DNA of 22,039 nucleotides from Candidatus Brocadiaceae bacterium. Lineage in GTDB: Bacteria > Planctomycetota > MHYJ01 > JACQXL01 > CAKKQI01. The translations under genes and the position numbers were made by a program. Location of the stretch: positions 1 to 22,039 of the forward strand of contig CAKKQI010000327.1 of NCBI GenBank assembly GCA_919901895.1. Reading direction: 5' to 3'. The notes under the pieces were generated by a model that did not search any database, was not told the DNA's origin, and saw nothing but the letters and a program-made list of their open reading frames with translations. Shown one piece after another: positions 6,901 to 13,349 of the stretch. Position 1 is the first letter of the stretch. Each line of letters starts with the position of its first letter.

Positions 6901-7647
6901 AATGCTTTCGCCGGTGTGGATACCCATCGGGTCAAGATTTTCCATATTGCAGATAGTAATGCAGTTGTTATTATGGTCGCGCATTACTTCGTATTCAAAT
7001 TCTCCCCAACCCAGGACGCATTCTTCCACCAGTACCTGTTTGATGCGGGAATACGTCAACCCGGCATTGACGATTTCTTCCAGGGATTCCGGCCGGAAGA
7101 CAATGCCGCTGCCTGTTCCGCCGAGCGTGTAAGCCGCCCGGATAATGACCGGATATCCGCCGATGGCCCCAATCGCTTTTTTTACTTCGACCAGACTGTT
7201 GCAGGCAAAACTTTTAGGAATTGGTTCGTTAATTTTGTTCATCATTAACCGGAAATAATCGCGGTTTTCGGAATCGGCAATGGCGCGGAGCGGTGTTCCA
7301 AGCAAGGATACTTTAAATTTTTCCAAAACGCCTTTTTCCGCCAATTCGGAACAGAGATTAAGGGCGGTTTGCCCGCCCATTCCGGAGAGAATACCATCCG
7401 GACGTTCTTTTTTTATAATTTCAGTAATAACTTCGGCGGTCAGCGGTTCAAGATAGACGATATCAGCCATTTCCAAGTCGGTCTGGATTGTGGCCGGATT
7501 GGAATTAACCAGAAGGGTTTGGTAACCTTCTTCACGCAAGGCGCAACAGGCCTGCGAACCGGAAAAATCAAACTCGGCGGCCTGGCCGATGACAATCGGC
7601 CCGGAACCGATAATCATTATCTTTTTTAAATCAGTTCTCTTCGGCAT
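3943..7647 (-). CDS. carB: Carbamoyl-phosphate synthase large subunit, with repeat-derived insertions
   Basis: CarB uses ammonia delivered by CarA, bicarbonate and two ATP to make carbamoyl phosphate for arginine and pyrimidine synthesis. I place the start at the ATG at 7647 (MPKRTDLKKIMIIGSGPIVIG), where homology begins; an upstream ATG at 7698 adds 17 residues encoded by repeat-like DNA. Both synthetase halves are present: the first begins at residue 9, the second at KVLIIGSGPIRIGQ, residue 665. Each has its ATP-grasp core, and an MGS-like allosteric domain follows. The 1234 residues compare with about 1073 in E. coli. Most of the excess is residues 548-664, a repeat-encoded segment in the linker after STYE. 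A further insertion of about 20 residues lies in the MGS domain and a short tail follows SLNEYLS. No frameshift or stop results, so the enzyme is probably functional. No clear Shine-Dalgarno site is visible. Confidence 0.95.
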   Translation of the reverse strand: MPKRTDLKKIMIIGSGPIVIGQAAEFDFSGSQACCALREEGYQTLLVNSNPATIQTDLEMADIVYLEPLTAEVITEIIKKERPDGILSGMGGQTALNLCSELAEKGVLEKFKVSLLGTPLRAIADSENRDYFRLMMNKINEPIPKSFACNSLVEVKKAIGAIGGYPVIIRAAYTLGGTGSGIVFRPESLEEIVNAGLTYSRIKQVLVEECVLGWGEFEYEVMRDHNNNCITICNMENLDPMGIHTGESIVIAPAQTLSDRDHQMLRNAALKIIRALGIEGGCNVQFALNYETGEYRVIEVNPRVSRSSALASKATGYPIARVAAKIAICLTLDEIPNSVTGRTFASFEPALDYVVLKIPRWPFDKFRTIDKSIGTQMKSTGEVMAIGRTIEESLLKAIRSLEIDRIGLEPVVSWSESALVGELVSPTDNRVYAIAEALRRGYKLETIVDLTKWNKFFIHKIQNIIRMEQVIKKPAAIRGTDNETKNILARAKQMGFSDEYLSYLTGETEEYLRNLRQKLGITPTYKMVDTCAAEFEASTPYFYSTYEATAESRPKRDEATARSDNGVPSQTGESRPKRDEATARSDNGVPSQTGESRPKRDEATERNDNPPMLHRGINSVPPPAKGEARLNGRQAGESSPKRDQTETEINQDISHSPCPTPHLSKVLIIGSGPIRIGQGIEFDYCCVHGVMALREAGIKAIIINNNPETVSTDYDISDRLYFEPLILEDVLNVIERERPDGVILQFGGQTSVNLAVPLQEALSRRPDLPTKILGTSSESIDLAEDRRKFEALLKSKNITQPQAATGYSFEEVREIATQIGYPVLVRPSYVLGGKGMEIVYNEKDLEFYMAHAVKVSKKHPVLVDKYLSNAIEIDVDVICDGQDIFIGGIMEHIEQAGVHSGDAACVLPPQTLSKEILDEVKQITREIGLSLNVIGLMNLQLAVQNNKVYVLEANPRASRTIPFVSKAIGLPLAKIATSVMIGQKLRELNLVGEATVNHTAVKMPVFPFQKLPGLDPILGPEMKSTGEVMGLAEKFDEAYYKACLGAGQSLPTGGGTVYITICDQDKESIVEIARNLRESNLDIVATKGTAAFLNKKGIQVTTIWRISERQQPNALTLMREGKIQLIINTPTEGSGPKRDGYRMRRLAVELGIPFITTMAAARAAAKAIKRIRAVPSSPLGILEVQGDDTGSASGSTALTVKSLNEYLSKNAPAEQKILSSPCLPSADICNNALL
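4096..4121 (-). repeat. 26-bp dispersed repeat inside carB (copy 2)
   Basis: Exact reverse complement of 1260-1285. It is read in frame in the CarB MGS domain as part of SSPLGILEVQ, between the RIRAV helix end and the conserved TVKSLNEYL. CarB relatives usually go nearly straight from one to the other, so the copy appears to be an in-frame insertion. Confidence 0.75.
5656..6006 (-). repeat. Repeat-derived in-frame insertion in carB linker
   Basis: The 351-base segment codes for residues 548-664 of CarB. Bases 5821-5998 hold about 2.7 copies of a 66-base tandem unit (5821-5886, 5887-5952, 5953-5998), read as ESRPKRDEATARSDNGVPSQ plus TG, 22 residues per unit. The perfect palindrome CCCCCGATGTAACATCGGGG with its flanking G follows at 5800-5820, then other GC-rich repeat pieces. 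The unit length is a multiple of three, which keeps the frame. E. coli CarB has about a dozen linker residues here. Confidence 0.85.
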
Positions 7648-7700
7648 AATTTTAGCGTTCTGCGTCGTGTGTCTGGCGTCCTGCGTTAAAACGCACATCC

Positions 7701-7768
7701 GTCATTCCCGCGTAGGCGGGAATCCAGTATTTACGATGGGCCTGGATTCCTGCTTTTGCAGGAATGAC
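7701..7768. repeat. Palindromic dispersed repeat (GTCATTCCCGC type)
   Basis: The ends GTCATTCCCGC (7701) and GGAATGAC (7768) and the inner words CGGGAATCCAG and CTGGATTCCTGC form a two-hairpin inverted repeat. The type GTCATTCCCGCGNANGCGGG is widespread in environmental bacteria. It lies just upstream of carB, between the methyltransferase stop and the carB start, and would be transcribed in the operon mRNA. Confidence 0.8.
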
Positions 7769-7829
7769 TCCCTTGGAATTCCTCGTTTCCCCTTTCGCAA
7801 AAGTTCAGGAATAAAACGAATCTTGTAAA

Positions 7830-8477
7830 TCAAATTAATTGGTAACTCAACAACCAATAATATTGCAGCTTCTGGAATTTAACGTCTTTGGCAATCTTGC
7901 CTAATTGCTTGCGTATAAAATCCTCATCCGGGAAATTCTTTAAAACCATATGTTCAGTCCCGTCAGCCAGTTTCCGGACCTGATAAGTATTGCCTTCGTT
8001 ATCCTGCTTGGCAATCGGTGTGCTGCTACCGGGCGCGTAAAGATTATCAATAAAAACCACCTTGCCATTTTGCCTGATTTTCTGATGGGCGACCCGCAAA
8101 AACTCCGCTAATCGCTGTGTCGGAATATGAGACCAGATAAAACATCCGCACCCGGCATCAAAATTATCCTTAATATTATCCAGTTTGTATATATCCGCGA
8201 TTTCAACCCTAACATTCTTTCTGAGATAATCCTTCCGCTCGGCTAATTCCAAAACCTCCTTGTTAATATCCGTAGCTAAAATAGACCTGGCAGATTGGGC
8301 AATATATTGCGTCCAGTATCCGGTACCGCAGGCGATTTCCAGCACATTTAATTCTGACAGTTCGGTTCGCAGATAGTCAATTATTCTGGGAATATCCTGT
8401 TGCCGTTCCGGTTTCTGGTAGATTTTCTCATATTCCAGCGCCCGCCGGGCGTAATATCCGATTAAATTATCACTCAT
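7830..8477 (-). CDS. Class I SAM-dependent methyltransferase
   Basis: This 215-residue protein has a Rossmann-type SAM site: motif I VLEIACGTGYWT (residues 45-56), an acidic end of strand 2 in ATDINKEVLELAE, motif II/III around VRVEIADIYKL, and a motif-IV-like FDAGCGCFIWSHIP. Size and motif order match small-molecule methyltransferases of the Methyltransf_11/25 type, but the substrate cannot be read from the sequence. It lies 19 bases after carA and is followed by carB, so it is probably cotranscribed with them. Nothing in carbamoyl phosphate synthesis needs a methyltransferase, so the placement is probably accessory. Confidence 0.85.
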   Translation of the reverse strand: MSDNLIGYYARRALEYEKIYQKPERQQDIPRIIDYLRTELSELNVLEIACGTGYWTQYIAQSARSILATDINKEVLELAERKDYLRKNVRVEIADIYKLDNIKDNFDAGCGCFIWSHIPTQRLAEFLRVAHQKIRQNGKVVFIDNLYAPGSSTPIAKQDNEGNTYQVRKLADGTEHMVLKNFPDEDFIRKQLGKIAKDVKFQKLQYYWLLSYQLI

Positions 8478-8496
8478 AACTTATACAAATTACTGA

Positions 8497-9606
8497 CTAC
8501 CGCCTACTGTCTACTTCCTTTATGAATCTGTCAAAAAGGTACTTGTTATCCCACGGTCCGGGCGAGGCCTCCGGATGATATTGCACCGAAAATACCGGTA
8601 ATTTAATATGCTCCATCGCTTCCACGGTACCATCATTGACATTGACCCCGATAATTTTTATTTCCGCCGGGCCGGAATCAGAAGCAACGGCAAAACCATG
8701 GTTCTGGGAAGTGATGTAAACTTTATTATCCTGAAGATTTTTAACCGGTTGGTTGGCGCCGCGGTGCCCGAATTTTAACTTATAAGTTTTAGCGCCGAAG
8801 GTCAGCGCCAGGATTTGATGACCCAGGCAGATGCCAAAAATCGGGTAACGTTCCACTACTTGACTAATTGTTTTAACCGGACCGGCTATAATCTCAGGGT
8901 GGGCCGGGTCGCCGGGTCCGTTAGAAATTAAAATACCATCCGGTTTTAATTTGTTTATTTCATCGGCGGTAATACGGTAAGGCGTTCGGATGACCAGGCA
9001 ATCGCGCCGGACCAGCTCCCGGATAATATTTTCCTTGCAACCGCAGTCAATCAAGACAATGCGCGGACCTCCGGTCTCTTTGTTAATAACGGTGGTTTGG
9101 GAAACGGATACTTCAGCGACCAGATTGTTTTTTTCCGGCGAGGGCATCCGGCGAACCGATTCAATTAAGTTATGTTTCTCGTCAGACAGAGAAAACAATT
9201 CTTCGTCATAAGTTTTCAGAATTGTTTTTAACGTGCCGGACTGCCTAGTTTTAATCGTGAGCATCCGCGTGTCAATACCGGCGATACCGGGGATGTCCTG
9301 GCTTTTTAAAAATTCGTCAATAGTTTGTTTAGCCAGCCGGTGTTGAGGTTGTTCGCATTTTTCCCTGACGACAAATCCTTCGGCCTGGATTTTAGGAGAT
9401 TCGCTGTCCTGGAAATTAACGCCGTAATTTCCAATTAAAGGGTAGGTCATCATCAGGATTTGTCCGTGATAGGAGGGGTCGGTAAGGGCTTCCTGGTAGC
9501 CGGTCATTCCCGTATTAAAAACAAGTTCGCCGAAGACAGTTTTCGTTGCGCCAAAACCGCTGCCTTCCAGAATCGTTCCATCTTCTAAAACAAGGACGGC
9601 TTTCAC
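8497..9606 (-). CDS. carA: Carbamoyl-phosphate synthase small (glutaminase) subunit
   Basis: This 369-residue protein matches CarA along its whole length. The N-terminal CarA-specific domain begins KAVLVLEDGTILEGSGFG and includes FNTGMTGYQEALTDPSYHGQ. The class I glutamine amidotransferase domain carries the triad Cys260 (FGICLGHQ), His344 and Glu346 (QYHPEASPGP). It hydrolyses glutamine and channels ammonia to CarB. Translation starts at a GTG whose G is the last base of the upstream lipoprotein stop codon (TAGTG), which implies translational coupling. carA and carB are separated by a methyltransferase gene. Confidence 0.96.
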   Translation of the reverse strand: MKAVLVLEDGTILEGSGFGATKTVFGELVFNTGMTGYQEALTDPSYHGQILMMTYPLIGNYGVNFQDSESPKIQAEGFVVREKCEQPQHRLAKQTIDEFLKSQDIPGIAGIDTRMLTIKTRQSGTLKTILKTYDEELFSLSDEKHNLIESVRRMPSPEKNNLVAEVSVSQTTVINKETGGPRIVLIDCGCKENIIRELVRRDCLVIRTPYRITADEINKLKPDGILISNGPGDPAHPEIIAGPVKTISQVVERYPIFGICLGHQILALTFGAKTYKLKFGHRGANQPVKNLQDNKVYITSQNHGFAVASDSGPAEIKIIGVNVNDGTVEAMEHIKLPVFSVQYHPEASPGPWDNKYLFDRFIKEVDSRR

Positions 9607-10712
9607 TATTTCAAATTATATTGTGACAAGAGTTTGTCGGGGTTAAAAGCACTGTCTGATGACAGAGTTAAATCTTTTTTGTCCGCCTCGTTAGCGGGCC
9701 GGTCGGCCAATAATTTTTTCAGTTCTAATTTTACTTCGGTTGATTTATTTTCAATGACCTTGATTAATCCAAGTCCGTCACCAAAAGCGGCTTCGTGAAA
9801 AATCCTGGTATGGTAGGTCAGACCCTGGTTCAGCCAGAATAAAAGTCCGGCCCGGTCAAGAACGACCGTTTTATTTTTTAAAATCAGGTTGGCCTGGTTT
9901 ATCTCGGTCGTTCCCAGCAGACTCAAGAAATAAGCCTGGGTGGTGTTATTGAAAATTCTTTTTTCGGTTTCCTGGCGTTTATCGGCTTCAAGCCAGCCGC
10001 CCAGTTTAATACGTGACAAATACGGATTGTTAAATAGTTCCCATTTTTGGACCGGGGGGTAACTAAATTTCAGGTCGGCCGGAGGCACGTCGCGATAGAG
10101 TTCCATAATATCATCGTAAGCATCCAAGAAATTAGACAAGGTTTCTTTATGATAACGATAGTAGATATGAGTTTGGCGGGAGAATTTAGCCAGCAGGTCA
10201 ATTTTCTTTTCGATTTCAATCCGTTCATTTTTCAGAGTTAAGTCCCAGCCGGTTTGATAAGTATCAGCCAGTTTTAAATAGCCGGCGCGCAGGCCGGCCA
10301 GAACAACCAGGCGTAAAAAACGGGCTTCGATTCCGTAAGGCTGCCGGAAAGAAACGTTTTCCGTAAATTTGTTTAATAAACCCAGAGCCTCGTTGTATTG
10401 ATGATTTAATATTTTTGCGATGATATAACGATAAGTCGTTTCGGTGGAAGCGTTTGGTAGGAGGACGAAATTATCAGGAAAGGATAATTCGGATTGGACC
10501 AGTTCAATTTGTTTAACCGGCGCGACCGGCTCAACCGTTTCAATCAGCAGGTCTTCCCGCAATAATTTTTCCAGTTCGGCGTCAGAAAGAGGTTTGTCTA
10601 AATCAAGCAGGGGTGGCGCGGAAGAACAAGCGGCTAAAAAAAAAATGATGATTATAAAACTAACGGGTAAAAAAAAACAGGCAATCGGTATTTTAAGTCT
10701 AAACTGGTGCAT
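9606..10712 (-). CDS. Lipoprotein of unknown function
   Basis: The 368-residue product starts with a basic n-region, a hydrophobic stretch (residues 8-27) and a clear lipobox LAAC with Cys29, followed by SS; it should be lipidated and exported. The mature part is helical. Segments such as YRYIIAKILNHQYNEALGLL suggest TPR-like helical hairpins, but no family is recognised. It starts 3 bases after the upstream coiled-coil gene and ends overlapping the carA start, so the three are one transcription unit. Together with the membrane-anchored coiled-coil protein it may form an envelope complex (inference from order only). Confidence 0.8.
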   Translation of the reverse strand: MHQFRLKIPIACFFLPVSFIIIIFFLAACSSAPPLLDLDKPLSDAELEKLLREDLLIETVEPVAPVKQIELVQSELSFPDNFVLLPNASTETTYRYIIAKILNHQYNEALGLLNKFTENVSFRQPYGIEARFLRLVVLAGLRAGYLKLADTYQTGWDLTLKNERIEIEKKIDLLAKFSRQTHIYYRYHKETLSNFLDAYDDIMELYRDVPPADLKFSYPPVQKWELFNNPYLSRIKLGGWLEADKRQETEKRIFNNTTQAYFLSLLGTTEINQANLILKNKTVVLDRAGLLFWLNQGLTYHTRIFHEAAFGDGLGLIKVIENKSTEVKLELKKLLADRPANEADKKDLTLSSDSAFNPDKLLSQYNLK

Positions 10713-10715
10713 TAC

Positions 10716-11825
10716 TTATTTTTTTGGCAAAACAGCCGTATTTTCTTCGGTTTTCCTGTCAATTGACGCCCCGCTTTCGGTGCTGATTCGTTCTGCTATT
10801 TTCTTTTTGATGTCTTCCAGTTGTTTTTTAATCGTGGGCGGAAATTTATCTTCATTATCACGCATTAAGTCAATCAGGGCGTTACAGACATCAATAATCG
10901 TTTGGTCGGCTTCACTTTTTTTGGCAATGGCTAAATTGGCTTTTTCGTTTATTGCGTCCGGGGCCAGTTGGTCATTGTTGATCATCTGTTTAACCAGGGT
11001 GCTGAGAATCTGAACGCAGGCAATATAATTATCAATGCCGCGGCGGATCTTTCCTTTAATTTCTTCCGCGGTTTCCTTGTCAAAATTTTTCAGTTTGTCG
11101 AGTTTAGCCCGGCTGGCTTCATAATCTTTAATGGAGCGCTGTAAAAGTTGCGAAGAGAGATATTTTTTTTTCGCGTCATTAGTCGCCAGCGCTTCCGTAG
11201 AAGTTTCGCAGCCTTTATCCAATCTTTGTCCGGCTTCGTCAATTGACTGTAGTATGTCGTTCGCAATATTAGATACAAAAGCCGCGATGGTTTTGGCTTG
11301 TTCGGTTAGTTCTTTTATATTTTCCCAGTCTTTTCTTAAGCTTTCTGCTATTTCAAGAGATTTTTGTTGCTCGGCGATAGCTCCGTCCCGAGCCAGTTCG
11401 GCTTCGACGGCCCGGGCGTCGGCTTCTTTTCGTTTTTCATCGGCTTCGGATTTTTCTTGGTCGGCTATTTTTTTGGCAACCAGGGCCTGGTCGCGTTCAT
11501 CTTTATCCTGCCGGCTGGCAGATTCCGCTTCGTTCCGTAATTTTTCAGCCGCCTGGGCGCGCCCCTCAAATTGCTTTTTTTCTTCGACGGCCTGGTCGCG
11601 AACCTTATAAGACTCGTCGCGTTTATCTTCTGCTTCTTTTTGTTTCTTTTGAGCATTATCAGCGGATGTTTCGGCAATTTTTTTGGCATCAACCGCCTCA
11701 GCCCGATCGTGGTCGGCCGTAACTTTCATTTTCCAGTATTCCGTCCGGTTCATATGCATCAGGATAACGCCGGCAATGGCCGCCAGAATACCGATAATGA
11801 TTATACCTAAAAATAAGTTTTTCAT
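10716..11825 (-). CDS. Membrane-anchored coiled-coil protein
   Basis: From the ATG at 11825 (MKNLFLGIIIIGILAAIAG) this is about 369 residues; a GTG six bases earlier is possible, but GGGAG sits at a better distance (9 bases) from the ATG. One N-terminal membrane segment (about residues 3-22) is followed by a long Ala/Glu/Lys/Arg/Gln-rich coiled coil (about residues 30-170) with repeated words such as AVEEKKQ, AEAVDAKKIAE and ARDGAIAEQQ, then a helical C-terminal domain. It resembles membrane-anchored spacer proteins but has no named domain I can assign. It is the first gene of the unit with the lipoprotein and carA. A sigma70-type promoter lies just upstream. Confidence 0.8.
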   Translation of the reverse strand: MKNLFLGIIIIGILAAIAGVILMHMNRTEYWKMKVTADHDRAEAVDAKKIAETSADNAQKKQKEAEDKRDESYKVRDQAVEEKKQFEGRAQAAEKLRNEAESASRQDKDERDQALVAKKIADQEKSEADEKRKEADARAVEAELARDGAIAEQQKSLEIAESLRKDWENIKELTEQAKTIAAFVSNIANDILQSIDEAGQRLDKGCETSTEALATNDAKKKYLSSQLLQRSIKDYEASRAKLDKLKNFDKETAEEIKGKIRRGIDNYIACVQILSTLVKQMINNDQLAPDAINEKANLAIAKKSEADQTIIDVCNALIDLMRDNEDKFPPTIKKQLEDIKKKIAERISTESGASIDRKTEENTAVLPKK

Positions 11826-11859
11826 TTTCACTCACTCCCATTTAAGGACAAGTAATTCT

Positions 11860-11888
11860 ATCTTACTTGATACCAGAGACCTTGTCAA
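11860..11888 (-). promoter_or_regulatory. Sigma70-type promoter of the coiled-coil/lipoprotein/car unit
   Basis: Minus-strand TTGACA (11883-11888), 17-base spacer, TAAGAT (11860-11865). It leaves a leader of about 28 bases with GGGAG before the ATG at 11825. It would drive the coiled-coil gene and probably everything through carB. Confidence 0.6.
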
Positions 11889-11952
11889 TAAAAAAATTAA
11901 AAATATGCGGATTTTTTTTATAAGGGATAAAATTACGGTTAAAGTGCCATTT

Positions 11953-13143
11953 TTACTCTTTTTGAGAAGGCGGGATTTCTTTCCAGACCCCGGCAATAAC
12001 CTGCCCGCAATACTTACAATTACCGTCCGAAAGATTGTTTTCCATAATTCCATAACCGGCCCTTTTAAGCACCACTTTTTGGCAATTAGGACAATAGGTT
12101 GATTCGCCCGGATGAGGCGTAACATTACCGGTATAAACATAATGTAAGCCGGCCTGGCGACCGGTTTCCCAGGCGGATTCAATCGTTTTTATCGGCGTGG
12201 GAGGCAGATTAGTTAACTTATAATGCGGATAAAAACGGGAAAAATGAACCGGTACGTCCGGGCCAAGATTTTCTTTGACCCAGTGGCAGAGCGACCGGAT
12301 TTCTTCGCGGCGATCGTTTAAAGTCGGAATGAGTAGTACCACAATCTCAAACCAGAGGCCGATTTTTTTCAGATTAATTAAGGTATCCAGCACGGGTTGG
12401 AGTCGCCCGTCGCAGTATTCCCGATAAAATTTATCATTAAATGATTTCAAGTCTATTTTTACGGCGGTGAGTTGTTGGCAGAGTTCTTTCAAAGGTTCCG
12501 GGTTAATAAAACCGTTGGAAATCATAATGCTGTTGATTCCCTGCGGCCGGCCCAGCCGGGCAATGTCATACATATATTCATAGAAAACAATCGGTTCGGA
12601 ATAGGTCAGGGCAATCGTGGAAATCTTTTGCTTTTGGGCCGATTGGATTATCTGTTCGGGAGATAAAATTTTTAATTTCTCCGGCGGGATATTTTCCGGT
12701 TTAGCCTGCGAAATATCCCAGTTCTGGCAGTACGCGCAGTGAAGATTACAGCCGGCGGTGGCCAGAGATAAGGCTTGAGTGCCGGGCAGATAGTGGAAGA
12801 ACGGTTTCTTTTCAATCGGGTCGGTCTGCAAGGCGCAGACCTGGCGATAAGCCAGATTATAATAAATACCGTCCTGATTTTCTTTATTACCGCAACAACC
12901 GCGCTGACCTTCGGCCACGACGCAGAATTTCGGGCAGGTTTCGCATTTGATTTTTTGGTCCGGTAATTTCTGGTAGAACATTACTTCGCAAGGTTGCGAT
13001 TCAGAATTAATTTCCGGCTCGGCCGGCCAGAGTGAGTTAGGGGAAAATAACTTTGGTCCGATTTCCGACAACGCTCCCCAGGCCGCGCCGGTCGCGGCTG
13101 ATAATTTCAAAAATTGACGGCGGTCAAACGATTTTTTATTCAT
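11953..13143 (-). CDS. amrS: AmmeMemoRadiSam system radical SAM enzyme with Tat-type leader
   Basis: This 396-residue protein has the radical SAM CX3CX2C motif at Cys132, Cys136 and Cys139 (AGCNLHCAYCQNW), which binds the [4Fe-4S] cluster and SAM. Upstream is a Cys-rich segment (Cys67, 70, 74, 83, 84; CETCPKFC...GCCGNKEN), and the C-terminus adds two CXXC pairs (351/354, 376/379). These features match the AmmeMemoRadiSam radical SAM family, which resembles pyruvate formate-lyase activating enzymes. The N-terminus DRRQFLKLS (R8, R9), a weakly hydrophobic stretch and a possible cleavage after WPA fits a twin-arginine export signal. The neighbouring gene encodes the two other system members fused and also has a signal peptide. 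The family's reaction is unknown to me. A promoter directly abuts the ATG. Confidence 0.9.
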   Translation of the reverse strand: MNKKSFDRRQFLKLSAATGAAWGALSEIGPKLFSPNSLWPAEPEINSESQPCEVMFYQKLPDQKIKCETCPKFCVVAEGQRGCCGNKENQDGIYYNLAYRQVCALQTDPIEKKPFFHYLPGTQALSLATAGCNLHCAYCQNWDISQAKPENIPPEKLKILSPEQIIQSAQKQKISTIALTYSEPIVFYEYMYDIARLGRPQGINSIMISNGFINPEPLKELCQQLTAVKIDLKSFNDKFYREYCDGRLQPVLDTLINLKKIGLWFEIVVLLIPTLNDRREEIRSLCHWVKENLGPDVPVHFSRFYPHYKLTNLPPTPIKTIESAWETGRQAGLHYVYTGNVTPHPGESTYCPNCQKVVLKRAGYGIMENNLSDGNCKYCGQVIAGVWKEIPPSQKE

Positions 13144-13149
13144 ATATGA

Positions 13150-13177
13150 ATATTACCATAAATTTTGGGATTGTCAA
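13150..13177 (-). promoter_or_regulatory. Promoter of amrS, predicted leaderless
   Basis: Minus-strand TTGACA (13172-13177), 16-base spacer, TAATAT (13150-13155), and the amrS ATG begins six bases later. There is no Shine-Dalgarno sequence. Confidence 0.7.
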
Positions 13178-13349
13178 GACGGGGTGATTCCGGTAGCCGC
13201 ATTCTTTAGGGTGCAAACCTTAATCCCGTCTCGTTGCCGGGACTTCGTGAATAAGTAACATTGCCTATCCGAAAACCTCAACCGAAAGTAGTTTTTCTGG
13301 TCAGGAGACCCGAAATTACCCTCTTTTCGAATAGGTTCTAATTCCTATT
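13178..13349 (-). other. Structured intergenic region with alternative stems
   Basis: The gap between the Memo-AMMECR1 stop and the amrS promoter has several minus-strand pairing possibilities. GAATAGG/CCTATTC (13349-13343 with 13336-13330) competes with CCTATTCGAAAA/TTTTCGGATAGG (13335-13324 with 13275-13264, one G-U pair). A GTCCCG/CGGGAT hairpin lies at about 13224-13244, and a GCACCCT...ATGCGG hairpin follows, next to GCTACC. I match no known riboswitch; part of it looks like a dispersed repeat. Confidence 0.4.

Noticed and set aside
7648..7698. Upstream ATG at 7698 as the carB start
   Set aside because: The extra 17 residues are encoded by GACGC-rich repeat-like DNA and CarB homology starts at the ATG at 7647.
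10444..11810. Long plus-strand ORFs opposite the lipoprotein and coiled-coil genes
   Set aside because: They are Ser/Phe-rich shadows of the Glu/Lys/Ala-rich coiled-coil coding strand.
13178..13344. Known riboswitch (c-di-GMP, SAM, cobalamin, c-di-AMP) upstream of amrS
   Set aside because: I compared the remembered consensus cores and none is present; amrS also has its own promoter downstream of the region.
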